From CAYQTL01 sp964420405 (GTDB taxonomy: Bacteria > Acidobacteriota > Thermoanaerobaculia > Thermoanaerobaculales > Sulfomarinibacteraceae), in contig CAYQTL010000027.1 of the NCBI GenBank assembly GCA_964420405.1, forward strand, positions 1 through 51,760: DNA of 51,760 bases, written 5' to 3'. Every line of letters begins with the position of its first letter. Within the stretch, counting starts at the first letter, position 1. The notes beneath the pieces were generated by a model that was not told the DNA's origin, made no database searches, and worked only from the letters and a program-made list of their open reading frames with translations. Both the position numbers and the translations under genes were made by a program. Positions 16,982 to 25,491 of this stretch are shown piece by piece.

Positions 16982-18258
16982 GCGATCCGGACCAGCCGGC
17001 CCGCATCCGGATCGAGCGCCTCGTCGGCGGCGGCCGCGGTCTCGGCCACCACGCCGGCGAGCCGTGGATGGTGGCCGGCGCCCTGCCGGGCGAGGAGGTG
17101 GAAGCACGCCCCGTGGGACGAAGGGCGGGGGTGGTCGAGGCTGTGGCCGACGAGGTCGCCTCCAACCCCCATCGCGCGCGGGATCCGTCACCGTGCCCCC
17201 GCGCGCCGAGCTGCGGCGGCTGCGACTGGCCCCACGTGACGGCCGTCGGCGGCGCCGCGCTCAAGGCCGAGGTGGCCGCCGGTGCCGCCCGCGGTCATCC
17301 GGCGCTCGCCGCCGCGCTCTCCCGGGCGCCGGTGCGGCCATCGCCTCCGGCGTACCGGTTGCGCGCCCGGCTCCACCTCGATCCCGGCGCGGGTCGGCTC
17401 GGTTTCTACGCGCCGCGCAGCTGGTCGGTGGCCGACATCACCGGCTGCCGGGTCGTGTCGCCCGCGCTGGCGGCGACGATTCCCCGACTGGAAGCCGCCC
17501 TCGAGTCGTGCCCCGCGCCGGTCGACCTCGAGTGGCTCGAGAACCTGGAGGGGACAGCGGCGGTCGCCGCCCTGCGGCCGTCCCGCCGCCACAGGCATGT
17601 CGCCGAGCCGTGGTGGGTGCCGCCAGAGGAGGCGACCAGGCCCGGTCCCCTGAGCGGGTTCCATCGGCTCGACGTCGCCGGCCGCGTGCTCGAGGGATGG
17701 GGTGCGCGTTCGGTGACCATGGCCCTGCCGGTGCCCCTCGAGGTGCCGGTCGGAGCGTTCTTCCAGGGTAACCGCCACCTCGTTCCGTGGCTTTTCGCCC
17801 GCGTCGGCGAGCTGGTCGGCCCGGAGCCCGGACCGACCTGGGACCTCCACGCCGGAGTCGGGCTGTTGGCCGCGGCGGTGCGCGCGGTCGCAGACCCGCC
17901 GCTGGTGGCGGTGGAGCCGTTCCGCCCGGCCGCCCGCGCCGCGGCCCGCAACCTGCCCGGCGCACGGGTGGTGGTCGGCCGGACCGCCGAGACGTACCTC
18001 GGCCGCGCCCGCAGGCTGCCGCGACACGCGACCGTGATCGTCGACCCGCCTCGCGCCGGTCTCGGGGTCACCCTGCGCGCTGCGATCGCCGGCTGGCGAC
18101 CAGCGCGGCTCCTGATGCTGGGATGCGACGCCGCCACCTGGGCGCGCGACGCCGCGTTCCTGCTCGACCGCGGCTTCCACCTCGCCCATCTCGAGCTGGT
18201 CGACCTGTTCCCCTCCACCCATCACGTGGAGGTGCTGGCGGTGCTGGAGCACCGGTGA
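16978..18258 (+). CDS. TrmA/RlmD-family 23S rRNA/tRNA m5U methyltransferase with Fe-S cluster
   Basis: A 426-residue SAM-dependent RNA (uracil-C5) methyltransferase. An N-terminal TRAM-like region (RIRIERLVGGGRGLGH) is followed by a four-cysteine cluster site, C73, C79, C82 and C157, as in RlmD. The catalytic domain shows FFQGNRHLVPWL, a SAM-binding DLHAGVGLLA, VDPPRAGLG, the nucleophile Cys about 383 in LGCDAATWARD, and the C-terminal base in HHVEVLAVLE. The target base cannot be assigned: the family includes RlmC, RlmD and TrmA. The start overlaps the previous stop (ATGA), and its own stop overlaps the comEC start (GTGA). Cytoplasmic. Confidence 0.87.
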   Translation: MSDPDQPARIRIERLVGGGRGLGHHAGEPWMVAGALPGEEVEARPVGRRAGVVEAVADEVASNPHRARDPSPCPRAPSCGGCDWPHVTAVGGAALKAEVAAGAARGHPALAAALSRAPVRPSPPAYRLRARLHLDPGAGRLGFYAPRSWSVADITGCRVVSPALAATIPRLEAALESCPAPVDLEWLENLEGTAAVAALRPSRRHRHVAEPWWVPPEEATRPGPLSGFHRLDVAGRVLEGWGARSVTMALPVPLEVPVGAFFQGNRHLVPWLFARVGELVGPEPGPTWDLHAGVGLLAAAVRAVADPPLVAVEPFRPAARAAARNLPGARVVVGRTAETYLGRARRLPRHATVIVDPPRAGLGVTLRAAIAGWRPARLLMLGCDAATWARDAAFLLDRGFHLAHLELVDLFPSTHHVEVLAVLEHR

Positions 18259-20519
18259 CCGGTGGCGAGCGGGGGGCCGCCGTCGCGCTGCGCCCGATCT
18301 GGGCCGTCGCCACCGCGGCCGTGGCCGGCGCCGCCGTCGCGGCTGTCGGCTGGATGCCCGCCGCGAGGGGCCTGGGTGCGGCGGTGGCGGCTCTCGGCCT
18401 GCTGCTGCTGGCGGCCGGCGTCGCGATCCATCCGGGACGCCGCTCGCTGGTGCTGCTCGCAGCGGCCGGGCTGCTTCTCGCGTCCGGACGGGGCAGCTGG
18501 CTGGAGGCGGAGCGCTGCGACACCGCCGGGCTTCCACGCGACGCCGCGATCCGTGCGCGGATGCAGGTGCTCGACGGCTGGGAGGCCGCCCGGTGGGGGC
18601 TGCGCGCCCGCGTCCGCATGCTCGGCGCCGAACGCCGCGGCACGGCGGTGTCGGTCCCGTCGACGGCCCGACTCGAGGTGCGGGGAGGGGTGCCGGCCGG
18701 AGGACTGCCGTCACCCGGAGCGACCGTCGCGGCGCTGGTCGGCGTCCGCTCCACCGACCGGGGCCTGCTCGTGGTCGCCTCTTCCCCCGGGCTGCTCGAG
18801 GTCCTCGCGCCTCCCGACGGCATCGCCGCCTGGCGAGACCGGCTGGCGGCGCGCCTGCTCGCCGCGGCCGGTACCGACGTCGACCGGATCCGGTCGGCCG
18901 AGCTCGCCGCGGCCCTCGCCCTCGGGCGGCGCGACCTGCTGCCGAGGGAGCGGCGCGACGCCTGGCGCCGGTCCGGCCTCGCCCACGTGCTCGCGGTGAG
19001 CGGGCTCCACGTCGGGCTGGTGGGCGGCGCGGTGTGGCTGGCGGCCGCGGCCGCCGGCCTCCGTCCGGGCCGGGCACGGGCCGTCACCGTCGCCGCCATC
19101 GTCGGCTACGCCGTGCTCGCCGGCGCGTCGCCGTCGGCGCTGCGCGCCGCGGCCATGGGCACGATCCTCCTCGGCGCGCGCTCGCTCGGCCGGTCGGTGC
19201 TGCCCATGGCCGCGGTGCTGCTCGCCGCCACCGCCCTGCTGCTCGGCGAGCCGGCGCTGGTGGCGGATCCCGGCTTCCAGCTCACGGTACTGATCACGGC
19301 GGCCCTCGTGCGGTGGGTCCAGCCGGTCGTCGAGGCGGCACCGCTGCCCACCGCCGTCACCGGCATCGTGGCCGTTCCCGTCGTCGCCCAGCTGGCGGCG
19401 GCGCCGATCGTTGCCGGCCACTTCCGAGTCGTCACGCCCGGGGCCGCGGTCACCAACCTGGCGGTGCCGCTGCTCGTGACGCCGACCCTGGCGGCCGCTC
19501 TCGGCGCCGCCGCCGTGGCGCCGTGGTGGCCGGCGGCGGCGGGGGCGATGCTCGAGGCGGTCGCGTGGGCCGAGCGGTTGCTGTGGGCCCTCGGCGCACC
19601 GGCCCGCGGCAGCGCGATCCTCGCGCCTGCGATGCCGGCGGCGCTCGCGGTTCTCCTCGCCGCCGCGGGATGGCTCGCGCTGCGGCCCGGCCGGCGGGCC
19701 CTCGCCGGCGCCGGGGCGTGGATCGCACTCACCGGAGTCGCGGTCACCGGCTGGCCCTGGCTGGCGGCGCCCGCGGGGACGGCGGTCGAGCTGCTGCCGG
19801 TCGCGGACGGGCTCGCGGCCGTGGCGTTCGAGGACCGCTCGGCGGTGCTGCTCGACGGTGGCCGCTCGGCGGCGGCAGCCGCGCGGCTGCTGCGCGACCG
19901 GGGCTTCCGTCGGCTGGACGCGGTGGTCGCGTCCCATACCGACGAGGACCACGTCGGGGGTCTGCCCGCGGTGATCGGCGCCTTCGCGCCGCAGGAGGTG
20001 GTGCTGCCGACGTGGATGGCGGCAGAGACCGCGGCCGCGCCCGTGCTCCGCGCCGCGCGCCGGCGGGACGCCCGCGTCCGCGTCGTCGCGCGCGGCGTCG
20101 CGGTCCAGCTCGGATCCTCGAGGCTCGATGTCGCGTGGCCGCCCGCGGCGTCGCCCCCGCGCGACGAGAACGAGCGCTCGATCGTGGCACGGCTCCGCTT
20201 CCGCGACGGCGGCGTCGCGCTGCTGACCGCCGACGTCGGACGCGACACCGAGCTGCGACTCGTCCGCTCCACCGACCTGGGCTGTGACATCCTGCTGGTG
20301 CCCCACCACGGCAGCCGCCACTCGGCGTCCCCGGCGTTCCTCGACGCGACGTCACCCGTGGTCGCCCTGATCCCCGCCGGCCCCTACAACCTCCACGGTC
20401 ACCCCGCCAGCGAAGTTCTCGAGCGGCTGCGGCAGCGGGGCATCCCCTATCGGGCTCCCGCCCACCACGGCCGTTGTGGCGCCCGCCGCCTCGACGGCCG
20501 CTGGGCTCCCTATCCCTGA
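18255..20519 (+). CDS. comEC: ComEC/Rec2 family DNA-uptake channel
   Basis: A 754-residue membrane protein for transport of single-stranded DNA during transformation. N-terminal helices and a DUF4131-like region (about 1-190) precede the competence domain (about 200-480), which has LAHVLAVSGLHVGLVGG and GASPSALRAAAM. A C-terminal metallo-beta-lactamase domain (about 510-750) carries SHTDEDHVGG (HxDxDH), LLTADVG and VPHHGSRHS, thought to be a nuclease. All domains of a full-length ComEC are present. The GTG start overlaps the upstream stop. No other competence gene is in the window, so natural transformation is possible but unproven. A strong hairpin terminator lies about 220 bases downstream. 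Confidence 0.9.
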   Translation: MTGGERGAAVALRPIWAVATAAVAGAAVAAVGWMPAARGLGAAVAALGLLLLAAGVAIHPGRRSLVLLAAAGLLLASGRGSWLEAERCDTAGLPRDAAIRARMQVLDGWEAARWGLRARVRMLGAERRGTAVSVPSTARLEVRGGVPAGGLPSPGATVAALVGVRSTDRGLLVVASSPGLLEVLAPPDGIAAWRDRLAARLLAAAGTDVDRIRSAELAAALALGRRDLLPRERRDAWRRSGLAHVLAVSGLHVGLVGGAVWLAAAAAGLRPGRARAVTVAAIVGYAVLAGASPSALRAAAMGTILLGARSLGRSVLPMAAVLLAATALLLGEPALVADPGFQLTVLITAALVRWVQPVVEAAPLPTAVTGIVAVPVVAQLAAAPIVAGHFRVVTPGAAVTNLAVPLLVTPTLAAALGAAAVAPWWPAAAGAMLEAVAWAERLLWALGAPARGSAILAPAMPAALAVLLAAAGWLALRPGRRALAGAGAWIALTGVAVTGWPWLAAPAGTAVELLPVADGLAAVAFEDRSAVLLDGGRSAAAAARLLRDRGFRRLDAVVASHTDEDHVGGLPAVIGAFAPQEVVLPTWMAAETAAAPVLRAARRRDARVRVVARGVAVQLGSSRLDVAWPPAASPPRDENERSIVARLRFRDGGVALLTADVGRDTELRLVRSTDLGCDILLVPHHGSRHSASPAFLDATSPVVALIPAGPYNLHGHPASEVLERLRQRGIPYRAPAHHGRCGARRLDGRWAPYP

Positions 20520-20741
20520 CGCGACAGGCCCTTCGGTCACCGGCCGGAGAGCGGGGCGGTGGATCTCGGACCCACTCGGCGAGCAGGTTCCGGCCGGCGG
20601 ACGTGCCGCTTACCGCCCGGCGTCGGCCCGCCACAGGCAGCCGTCCACCTCGCCGTCTCCGCACCGGCCGCTGGGCCTCCGCCGGCGTCGCGCCCGGTCG
20701 TGGCGTGGCCACGCACCCTTCCGGACCCGCCAGCGTCACAC

Positions 20742-20772
20742 CACCGGGGCGGCGCCTCGCGCCGCCCCGGTG
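20742..20772. terminator. Perfect 14-bp GC hairpin between convergent genes
   Basis: CACCGGGGCGGCGC (20742-20755) pairs perfectly with GCGCCGCCCCGGTG (20759-20772) around a CTC loop. It begins five bases past the rhodanese stop on the minus strand and lies downstream of comEC on the plus strand. It has no U-tract, as is common in GC-rich genomes. The remaining spacer 20520-20741 shows nothing I can name. Confidence 0.7.
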
Positions 20773-20777
20773 TCCGC

Positions 20778-21842
20778 TCACTCGAGCACGACCGGCTCCC
20801 CGTTCTCGTCGACGATCGGGGTGTCCGGCGCGTTGCCCCACCAGATCCACGAGAAGTCGTAGATGTGGAGGTGCTCGATCGGGTAGCCGTAGAGGTACAG
20901 CGCGAACAGCGTCTGCGTCACGCGCACCCCGGACTGGCAGAAGAACACGTGGTGGGACGACGGCTCGAAACCGTGGGGCTCGAGGACCTGCGACCGCAGC
21001 TGATCGGCCGTCAGGAGCGTGCCGTCGTCGCCGTACACCTCCTTCCAGGGAACCAGGGCCTGCCTCCACGGCACCGTCCCCATCCGCTTCGCGCGGTTGC
21101 GGCTGCCGTCCACCTCGCCGTCGCTCCGGATGTCCCAGAGGTACCAGCCGGGATCGGTCTTGCACCTCCAGACCGCGTCGGTTCCGACCCGCAGCAGCGG
21201 ATCGCCGCCCTGCAGCGTGACCGTCCCCGGAGCCGGGGTATCGGGTGCCGACAGCCGGTCGACCTCGTAGCCGGCCCCGGACCAGGCGGCGAAACCCCCG
21301 TCGAGCACCCTCGCGTCGAAGCCGTACAGCTTGCACGCCCACCACAGCCGGGTCGCGTCGTACTTGTGGTCGTAGAACACCACCTGCGAGTCGTCGTCGA
21401 CCCCGAACCCCCGGAGGAAGCGCTGGAAGGCCTCGCGGTCGAGGATGTTCTCGGCCGGGACGTCGTCCCACACCACCACGCCCGAGTCGTAGTCCGGTCG
21501 CCACGTGTTGTAGGCGCCCGGTATGTGCCCCTCGGCGCGGTACTGCAGGGTCGGCTTGGCGACGTCGACGATCACGAGCTTCGGGTCGACCGTCGGCGCC
21601 TCGCCGTTGGCGATGGTGTCGCGGTTGTCCCAGGCGCGCTGTGCCGTCCACAGCTCGTGCAGCTCCTCGGCGCTGATCAGCGCCCAGCCGCGCACATACC
21701 CCTTGTACGGCGGCACCGTGTTGGTCATCCAGGCCGGCCCGCAGCTCGTGCAGTCGGCGCCGGAACCCTCGGCGGCTCCCACGGCCAGCGCCACCACGGC
21801 CAGCGCCACCAGGACGACGGTCCCTGCCAGAAGGTGTTTCAT
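20778..21842 (-). CDS. Exported two-domain sulfurtransferase (rhodanese)
   Basis: A 354-residue periplasmic sulfurtransferase. A signal peptide (about 1-24) is followed by CTSCGPAW (CxxC), then two rhodanese domains. The first (about 50-190; VIVDVAKPTLQYRAEGHIPGA, VLDGGFAAW) has Asp (FYDHKYD) where the active cysteine would be, so it is probably structural. The second (about 205-345) carries the loop FFCQSGVRVT with the catalytic cysteine. Such enzymes move sulfane sulfur between thiosulfate or thiols and acceptors. The N-terminal CxxC may bind metal or relay sulfur. AAAGGAGA precedes the ATG by nine bases. It lies 20 bases downstream of the transglutaminase-like gene and is probably co-transcribed. 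Confidence 0.85.
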   Translation of the reverse strand: MKHLLAGTVVLVALAVVALAVGAAEGSGADCTSCGPAWMTNTVPPYKGYVRGWALISAEELHELWTAQRAWDNRDTIANGEAPTVDPKLVIVDVAKPTLQYRAEGHIPGAYNTWRPDYDSGVVVWDDVPAENILDREAFQRFLRGFGVDDDSQVVFYDHKYDATRLWWACKLYGFDARVLDGGFAAWSGAGYEVDRLSAPDTPAPGTVTLQGGDPLLRVGTDAVWRCKTDPGWYLWDIRSDGEVDGSRNRAKRMGTVPWRQALVPWKEVYGDDGTLLTADQLRSQVLEPHGFEPSSHHVFFCQSGVRVTQTLFALYLYGYPIEHLHIYDFSWIWWGNAPDTPIVDENGEPVVLE

Positions 21843-21862
21843 GCTCCGGTCTCCTTTCAGTG

Positions 21863-24800
21863 TCACCGGACGACCTCGGCGCCACGCAGCTCCTCGCCCC
21901 ATGCGAGGAACCGCGCACCGAGCTCCGGGGCGTCGCCGGTGGATTGCAGGTGGTCGTGACAGCGGCGCAGGAGGAACGCGAAGAAGTCGGGCGGCACGTT
22001 CCAGCGGGTCAGCAGCTCCACCGCGCCGCGTACGAACGCGCGGCCGTCGCCGCCGTGGTCCAGCGCCTGCAGCCCGCCCACCAGCCGGTCCCGCGGCACG
22101 TCGCCCGGCGGCGCGACCTCGCACCACCACGCCGGCGGCTCCCGCCGGAAGTGGTCGCGGATGTCTTCGGCGACCCTGCGGCACCTCCGTGCGCCCCGGA
22201 GCTGGCCCTCGAGCCGGTCGACGGACTCGGCGAGGAACGCCAGCTCGGGGCAGGCGTCGAGCCGTCGCCCGAGCAGCCCGTGGATCGCCTCGGCCCGGTC
22301 CAGCCGGGCACCGTTGAGAGCGTCGTACACCTCGTCGACGAGCCGCGCGTGGACGTCCGCGCACCGGTGGGGGTGCAGGCGGGAGACCACGTCGAGGCGC
22401 TCCTGGAGCATCTCGGACGGGACGCTTTCGGCGAGGATGTCCACCAGCAGCGCGACCTGCTGCGGGAGGGCCGGCGAGTCGAGCCGCAGCCCTTCCTCGA
22501 GCATCGCCACCGCCTCCAGTGGGTCGCTGCGCCGCCGCAGGTCCGCCGCCCGGGCGTAGGCCCAGCCCCGCCGGTGGTCGGGGACCTGGAAGTCGCGCGC
22601 GATCCGCTGGTACCGCCGGAGAGCCTCGTCCTCGCGGCCGGTGGTCCGCAGGGCGTCCGCCAGCACGTACTCGCCCCATGCGCGCAGCTCCGGCCCCGAC
22701 GACCCGCCGTACCGCTCCAGCAGCCTGCGGAGGTCCACCGCCGACGCGGCGTCGCGACCCGCACCCTGGTCGATGAGCGCGACCTCGATGCCCGCCTCGA
22801 GCGCCACCTCCGGCTCGTCCGGGAACCACTCCATCACCTGCGCGTAGGCGGCGCGACGGACCGAGTCGTCGCCCCGTTCCGGGAACATCTCCCGCACCAG
22901 GCGGAGCTGACCCGCCGCGGTCCGGAGCCGGACGAAGCCCTCGCCGGCCGGTCGCGAGCCGTTCTCCGGCGAGCCCGACGGAGCGACCACCAGACCCCGG
23001 GAGCGCCACGCGGCGAGGTCCCGGGCGACCCGGACCACGGGGGCGAAGCCGACCGGCTCGACGACGCTTCGCAGCGTTTCGTGCCGCAGGGTGACCTCCC
23101 ACCCGCATGCGATCCTGCGCCACTCGCCGCCGGCGGCGACGGCGCCCTGCTCACGGTGGAAGGAGCCGGGCGGCGGCCCCGGCGCCGCCCAGCCTTCTGG
23201 CAGCCGGTAGCGGGCGTGGACGACGGTGCCGCCGCGGCTCTGCCAGTACCGCGTCTGGCGCCGCTCCTCGTCGCCCGGGTCCGGGATCAGTCGCCCGCCC
23301 GCGGGCGCATGCAGGGCGACGCCCCCTGCCTCGGGCCACGGGAGGGCGTGGACGAACGCCCGCAGGCCCGCGCCGGGGTCGCCGGCGTCGGTCGGCTCGA
23401 CCTCCACCACGCGGACGTCCGCGAACGCGCCCTGGAGCAACGCGGCGAGCCGCTCCCTCGCCCTGTCCGCCCCGGCCACCACCTCGACCACCGTCCGGCG
23501 GGCCTGGAACCCCTCCGCGCGGAGGTCCAGCCACCCCCACAGCTCGCCGTCCACCGACAGCTCGAGCTCGAAGTCGAGCTCCAGCCGGCCGGGCGCGACC
23601 GCCGGGACGCGCACCAGCGCTGACTCCGGGCCGTCCACCAGCAGAGCCGGCCGGTCCGCCACCGTCGGCGGGAGACCGGCGGTCCCTTCGGCGCCCGAGC
23701 TGGGGTCGCAGAACAGGCGTTCGCCGTCGGGTAGCGCGACCGCCAGCAGCACGTGGTTGAACTGCCGGAAGTCGGGGATCCGTTCGACCACGGCACCGCG
23801 GTGCTCGCGGTTGACCAGCACCGGCCACGCGGGCACGCCGGCCTCGCGGAGCATCGCCCGCAGCAGGTGCGCCTGGTCCTTGCAGTCGCCCCAGCCCGAG
23901 GCCCAGACCTCCGCGGCCGGTCGCGGCTGCAGAGCGCCCATGCCGAATGCGAGCGACACGTAGTCGACGCGCCCGCGCACGCGGCGTACCAGCTCGGCCA
24001 CCAGCTCGTGGCGGCTCGCCGCCAGCCGCGCCCACCCGCGCACCTCGGCCGCGAGCTGCGGGGGCAGCATCTCGGCGCCGCCGGCCAGCTCCTCGTACCA
24101 GCGACCCACCCGCGACCAGTCGGACACCGTCGACAGCCACAGGCCCGGCCCGGCCTGCCGGATCGGCTCACGGGTCCGCTCCAGGCTCTGCCCCGGAAGC
24201 GCCTCCGCCCGCCAGGTGAGCACCCGCCGGCCGTCGTCCGCCGGCGCCGACCGCGGCGCGCCGCCCTCGAGCCCGAGAGCCTCCCACCGCAGCCTCTGAG
24301 CGACCCCTTCCGGAGCCACGACCTCGCGCCGGGCGTGCCGCACCGGCCAGGGGTCGGCGATCGGCAGGAACGCCGTCAGCTCGCCCGGGATCACCGCCTC
24401 CACCTCGCGGACCAGGACGTACTCGACGCGATCCCCCGGCCGCACCGATGGTGTCAGGATCACGACCTGCTCGACGTCCGCGTACACCTCGGCGGCGGCC
24501 AGCAGCTCCGGCGTCTCGAGGAACACGGCGCGCGGCGTGACCGGGTCGCGCTCACCGTCCGGCGCGAGGCGTGCCGCCCGAGCGACGTGCACCCGCTGCC
24601 CCCGCGAGTGGACCGCGTGGACGATCCTGCCGGCCCGCTCGGCTCCCTCGGGGGTCAACGGCGCGAGGACCCGGTGGACAGCCGCCACGTAGCTGCCGTC
24701 GGGCGCGGCCCACAGCAGCTCCTCGTCCAGCAGGACGATGCCCGCGGCGCCGCCGGCCGCTTCAGCGGCGGTGGCAGGCTCGGGCACCTCCGACAGGCGT

Positions 24801-24925
24801 GCCAGCAGGTGCAGGCCGAACTCCGGAGGGGGCGCCCACGACACGCCGTCAGCGGCCGCCGGCGCCCCCCCGCTCAGGGCGGCGAGGACTGCTGCGAGCA
24901 CGCACGCGCCGCGTCGTGGCGTCAT
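21863..24925 (-). CDS. DUF3857/transglutaminase-like domain protein with helical repeats
   Basis: A 1020-residue exported protein with signal peptide (about 1-26). The DUF3857 region (about 75-270) is followed by a transglutaminase-like core (about 310-420) with the Cys-His-Asp triad in WGDCKDQAHLL, FNHVLLAV and FCDPSSG. A beta-rich middle segment and a C-terminal helical, TPR-like region (about 690-1010; YRRYQRIARDFQV-type repeats) complete it. This architecture is common in Bacteroidota and Acidobacteriota, where the proteins are thought to be periplasmic or outer-membrane-associated peptidases or crosslinkers; no substrate is established. ATG 24925 was chosen over 25009 because the signal peptide starts there. 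Confidence 0.83.
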   Translation of the reverse strand: MTPRRGACVLAAVLAALSGGAPAAADGVSWAPPPEFGLHLLARLSEVPEPATAAEAAGGAAGIVLLDEELLWAAPDGSYVAAVHRVLAPLTPEGAERAGRIVHAVHSRGQRVHVARAARLAPDGERDPVTPRAVFLETPELLAAAEVYADVEQVVILTPSVRPGDRVEYVLVREVEAVIPGELTAFLPIADPWPVRHARREVVAPEGVAQRLRWEALGLEGGAPRSAPADDGRRVLTWRAEALPGQSLERTREPIRQAGPGLWLSTVSDWSRVGRWYEELAGGAEMLPPQLAAEVRGWARLAASRHELVAELVRRVRGRVDYVSLAFGMGALQPRPAAEVWASGWGDCKDQAHLLRAMLREAGVPAWPVLVNREHRGAVVERIPDFRQFNHVLLAVALPDGERLFCDPSSGAEGTAGLPPTVADRPALLVDGPESALVRVPAVAPGRLELDFELELSVDGELWGWLDLRAEGFQARRTVVEVVAGADRARERLAALLQGAFADVRVVEVEPTDAGDPGAGLRAFVHALPWPEAGGVALHAPAGGRLIPDPGDEERRQTRYWQSRGGTVVHARYRLPEGWAAPGPPPGSFHREQGAVAAGGEWRRIACGWEVTLRHETLRSVVEPVGFAPVVRVARDLAAWRSRGLVVAPSGSPENGSRPAGEGFVRLRTAAGQLRLVREMFPERGDDSVRRAAYAQVMEWFPDEPEVALEAGIEVALIDQGAGRDAASAVDLRRLLERYGGSSGPELRAWGEYVLADALRTTGREDEALRRYQRIARDFQVPDHRRGWAYARAADLRRRSDPLEAVAMLEEGLRLDSPALPQQVALLVDILAESVPSEMLQERLDVVSRLHPHRCADVHARLVDEVYDALNGARLDRAEAIHGLLGRRLDACPELAFLAESVDRLEGQLRGARRCRRVAEDIRDHFRREPPAWWCEVAPPGDVPRDRLVGGLQALDHGGDGRAFVRGAVELLTRWNVPPDFFAFLLRRCHDHLQSTGDAPELGARFLAWGEELRGAEVVR

Positions 24926-25011
24926 CGGATGGCCCCCGACCGGGACCGGCGAGGTCCTCGGACGTCGCCGGTGGCCCTCGTGTCCACTGTCGTGTACCAT
25001 GCTCGCCATGT

Positions 25012-25036
25012 CAAGCTAAATAATTGAAAAATTGAG
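25012..25036 (-). promoter_or_regulatory. UP-element-like AT tract with TTGACA -35 box
   Basis: On the minus strand CAATTTTTCAATTATTTAGC is followed directly by TTGACA (25012-25017), a perfect -35 hexamer. The best-spaced -10 (17 bases) is the poor GACAGT. This is the only AT-rich run of this length in the window and would drive the DUF3857/transglutaminase gene. Confidence 0.4.
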
Positions 25037-25288
25037 CACTTGCGCTGTTGCGCCCATGCGCGACCGTGACTCGGTCGCGACCAGCGGCGCCGCGCCCACC
25101 ATGCCTCGCGCCGCCACCGGCACGGGCAGCCGGCGGGCCGGCCCGAAGGAGGAGACGGACGAACGTCGGCCCGAACCGGTCGCCGGTCCCGAAGTCGACG
25201 GCGCGGGCGGCGGGATCCCTCCGCGAGGCAGCTCGACCGCGGATCGCTCGGGCTGCCGCGCGCCGCGGTCGCCGGGAGGTCACCGCCA

Positions 25289-25344
25289 TCGGGGTCGGGA
25301 TCGGGGTCGGGATCGGGGTCGCGGCGGGGTCGGGACGGGGATCG
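25289..25344. repeat. G-rich array ATCGGGGTCGGG, 12-base period
   Basis: ATCGGGGTCGGG repeats about twice perfectly and then decays (GCGGCGGGGTCGGGACGGGG). G-runs of three or four with three-base loops satisfy the usual G-quadruplex pattern on the plus strand. It lies about 150 bases before the GTG at 25492. Confidence 0.65.
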
Positions 25345-25491
25345 ACATTCGGCGGGCGTCGCCGCCGCCCCAGGCGGCATTCAGGAGGCCCCCCAGCCAG
25401 CGGCCGAACAGCGCTCGGGCGCCGTCGGTTGCACCGGAGGCCGGCGTGGCGGACCGCCCACGACGGCGCGCCGGCAGGGAGGAGGACGGTC

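Larger units (their letters stand above)
24926..25491. other. 566-base gene-free spacer with AT-rich island and hexamer array
   Basis: No credible gene is seen. The spacer contains an AT-rich island (25013-25036), a perfect 8-bp hairpin (25059-25066 with 25072-25079, loop TGACT), and a G-rich array (25289-25344). It carries the promoters of the divergent genes at 24925 and 25492. Confidence 0.6.

Noticed and set aside
25059..25079. Hairpin CGCGACCG/CGGTCGCG as a riboswitch or tRNA part
   Set aside because: Only one short stem with a five-base loop; no further paired elements or conserved riboswitch core were found.
25048..25491. In-frame N-terminal extension of the PCMT fusion
   Set aside because: It is coded by the repeat array (GIGVGIGV) and arginine-rich sequence, and a strong ribosome site marks the GTG at 25492.
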